This document shows, one piece after another, positions 37,641 to 37,654 of a DNA stretch of 37,654 bases (positions within the stretch are counted from its first letter, which is position 1; each line of letters opens with the position of its first letter). Below the pieces are notes generated by a model that was not told the DNA's origin, searched no databases, and saw only the letters and a program-made list of their open reading frames with translations. This DNA is from Clostridiales bacterium (lineage in GTDB: Bacteria > Bacillota > Clostridia > Christensenellales > Borkfalkiaceae): the NCBI GenBank assembly GCA_023667345.1, contig JAMPAF010000018.1, forward strand, positions 1 to 37,654. The letters are read 5' to 3'. The translations under genes were made by a program, and so were the position numbers.

Positions 37641-37654
37641 AATTCTTGCTTTCC

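Overview
The window looks like a chromosome segment of an uncultured Bacillota of the Clostridia type, probably a gut lineage. The grounds are near-consensus sigma-A promoters (TTGACA, 17 bp, TATAAT), AGGAGG-like ribosome sites, Firmicutes-type housekeeping genes, GC-rich coding genes mixed with AT-rich accessory patches, and many short dispersed repeats between genes. The taxon is inferred from gene content only.

Layout. 1-5500 is accessory: small hypotheticals, a membrane-anchored surface protein, an HTH regulator with a hydrophobic protein and a 58-residue N/Q-rich protein, then an XRE regulator divergent from a Cys-rich / JAMM peptidase / DUF6273 operon. 5500-7040 is the ribosomal operon rpsF-ssb-rpsR (minus strand). 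7068-9587 is a giant anchored protein of unknown role. 9925-17640 holds cca, a diacylglycerol-kinase-like gene, a PAS-SpoIIE phosphatase with a Cys cluster, a small XRE locus, a NarL-type two-component pair and a RadC paralogue without metal ligands. 17748-20662 has an M20 dipeptidase, a YcxB-like membrane protein and an SGNH hydrolase. 20815-21135 is a tRNA-Ser(GCU) unit with a long structured leader. 21245-23430 is an AT-rich patch with a DMP19-like gene and a Panacea-domain gene overlapping a two-TM gene. 23615-29457 has a dGTPase-like HD protein and sbcD-sbcC-radC. 29631-33563 is a large secreted pectate lyase. 34227-37525 is an iron-sulfur/thiolation operon: iscR, iscS, iscU and a TtcA-like gene.

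How parts work together. IscS and IscU supply sulfur and clusters, the TtcA-like enzyme is a likely client, and the IscR-like protein probably binds the 9-bp-arm palindrome over the iscS -35 box. SbcCD and RadC form a DNA-end-processing unit. The Panacea/two-TM pair has the form of an antitoxin-toxin locus.

The most striking signal is a roughly 130-nt element present twice, each time inside a minus-strand operon just upstream of a gene (rpsR and iscU). The copies differ by paired substitutions that preserve the stems, and the one stem mismatch becomes a G-U pair only on the transcribed strand. This suggests an undescribed structured RNA. The tRNA-Ser leader is a second candidate. At least four families of intergenic repeats, including 7-bp AATTCNN arrays, fill most gaps between genes.
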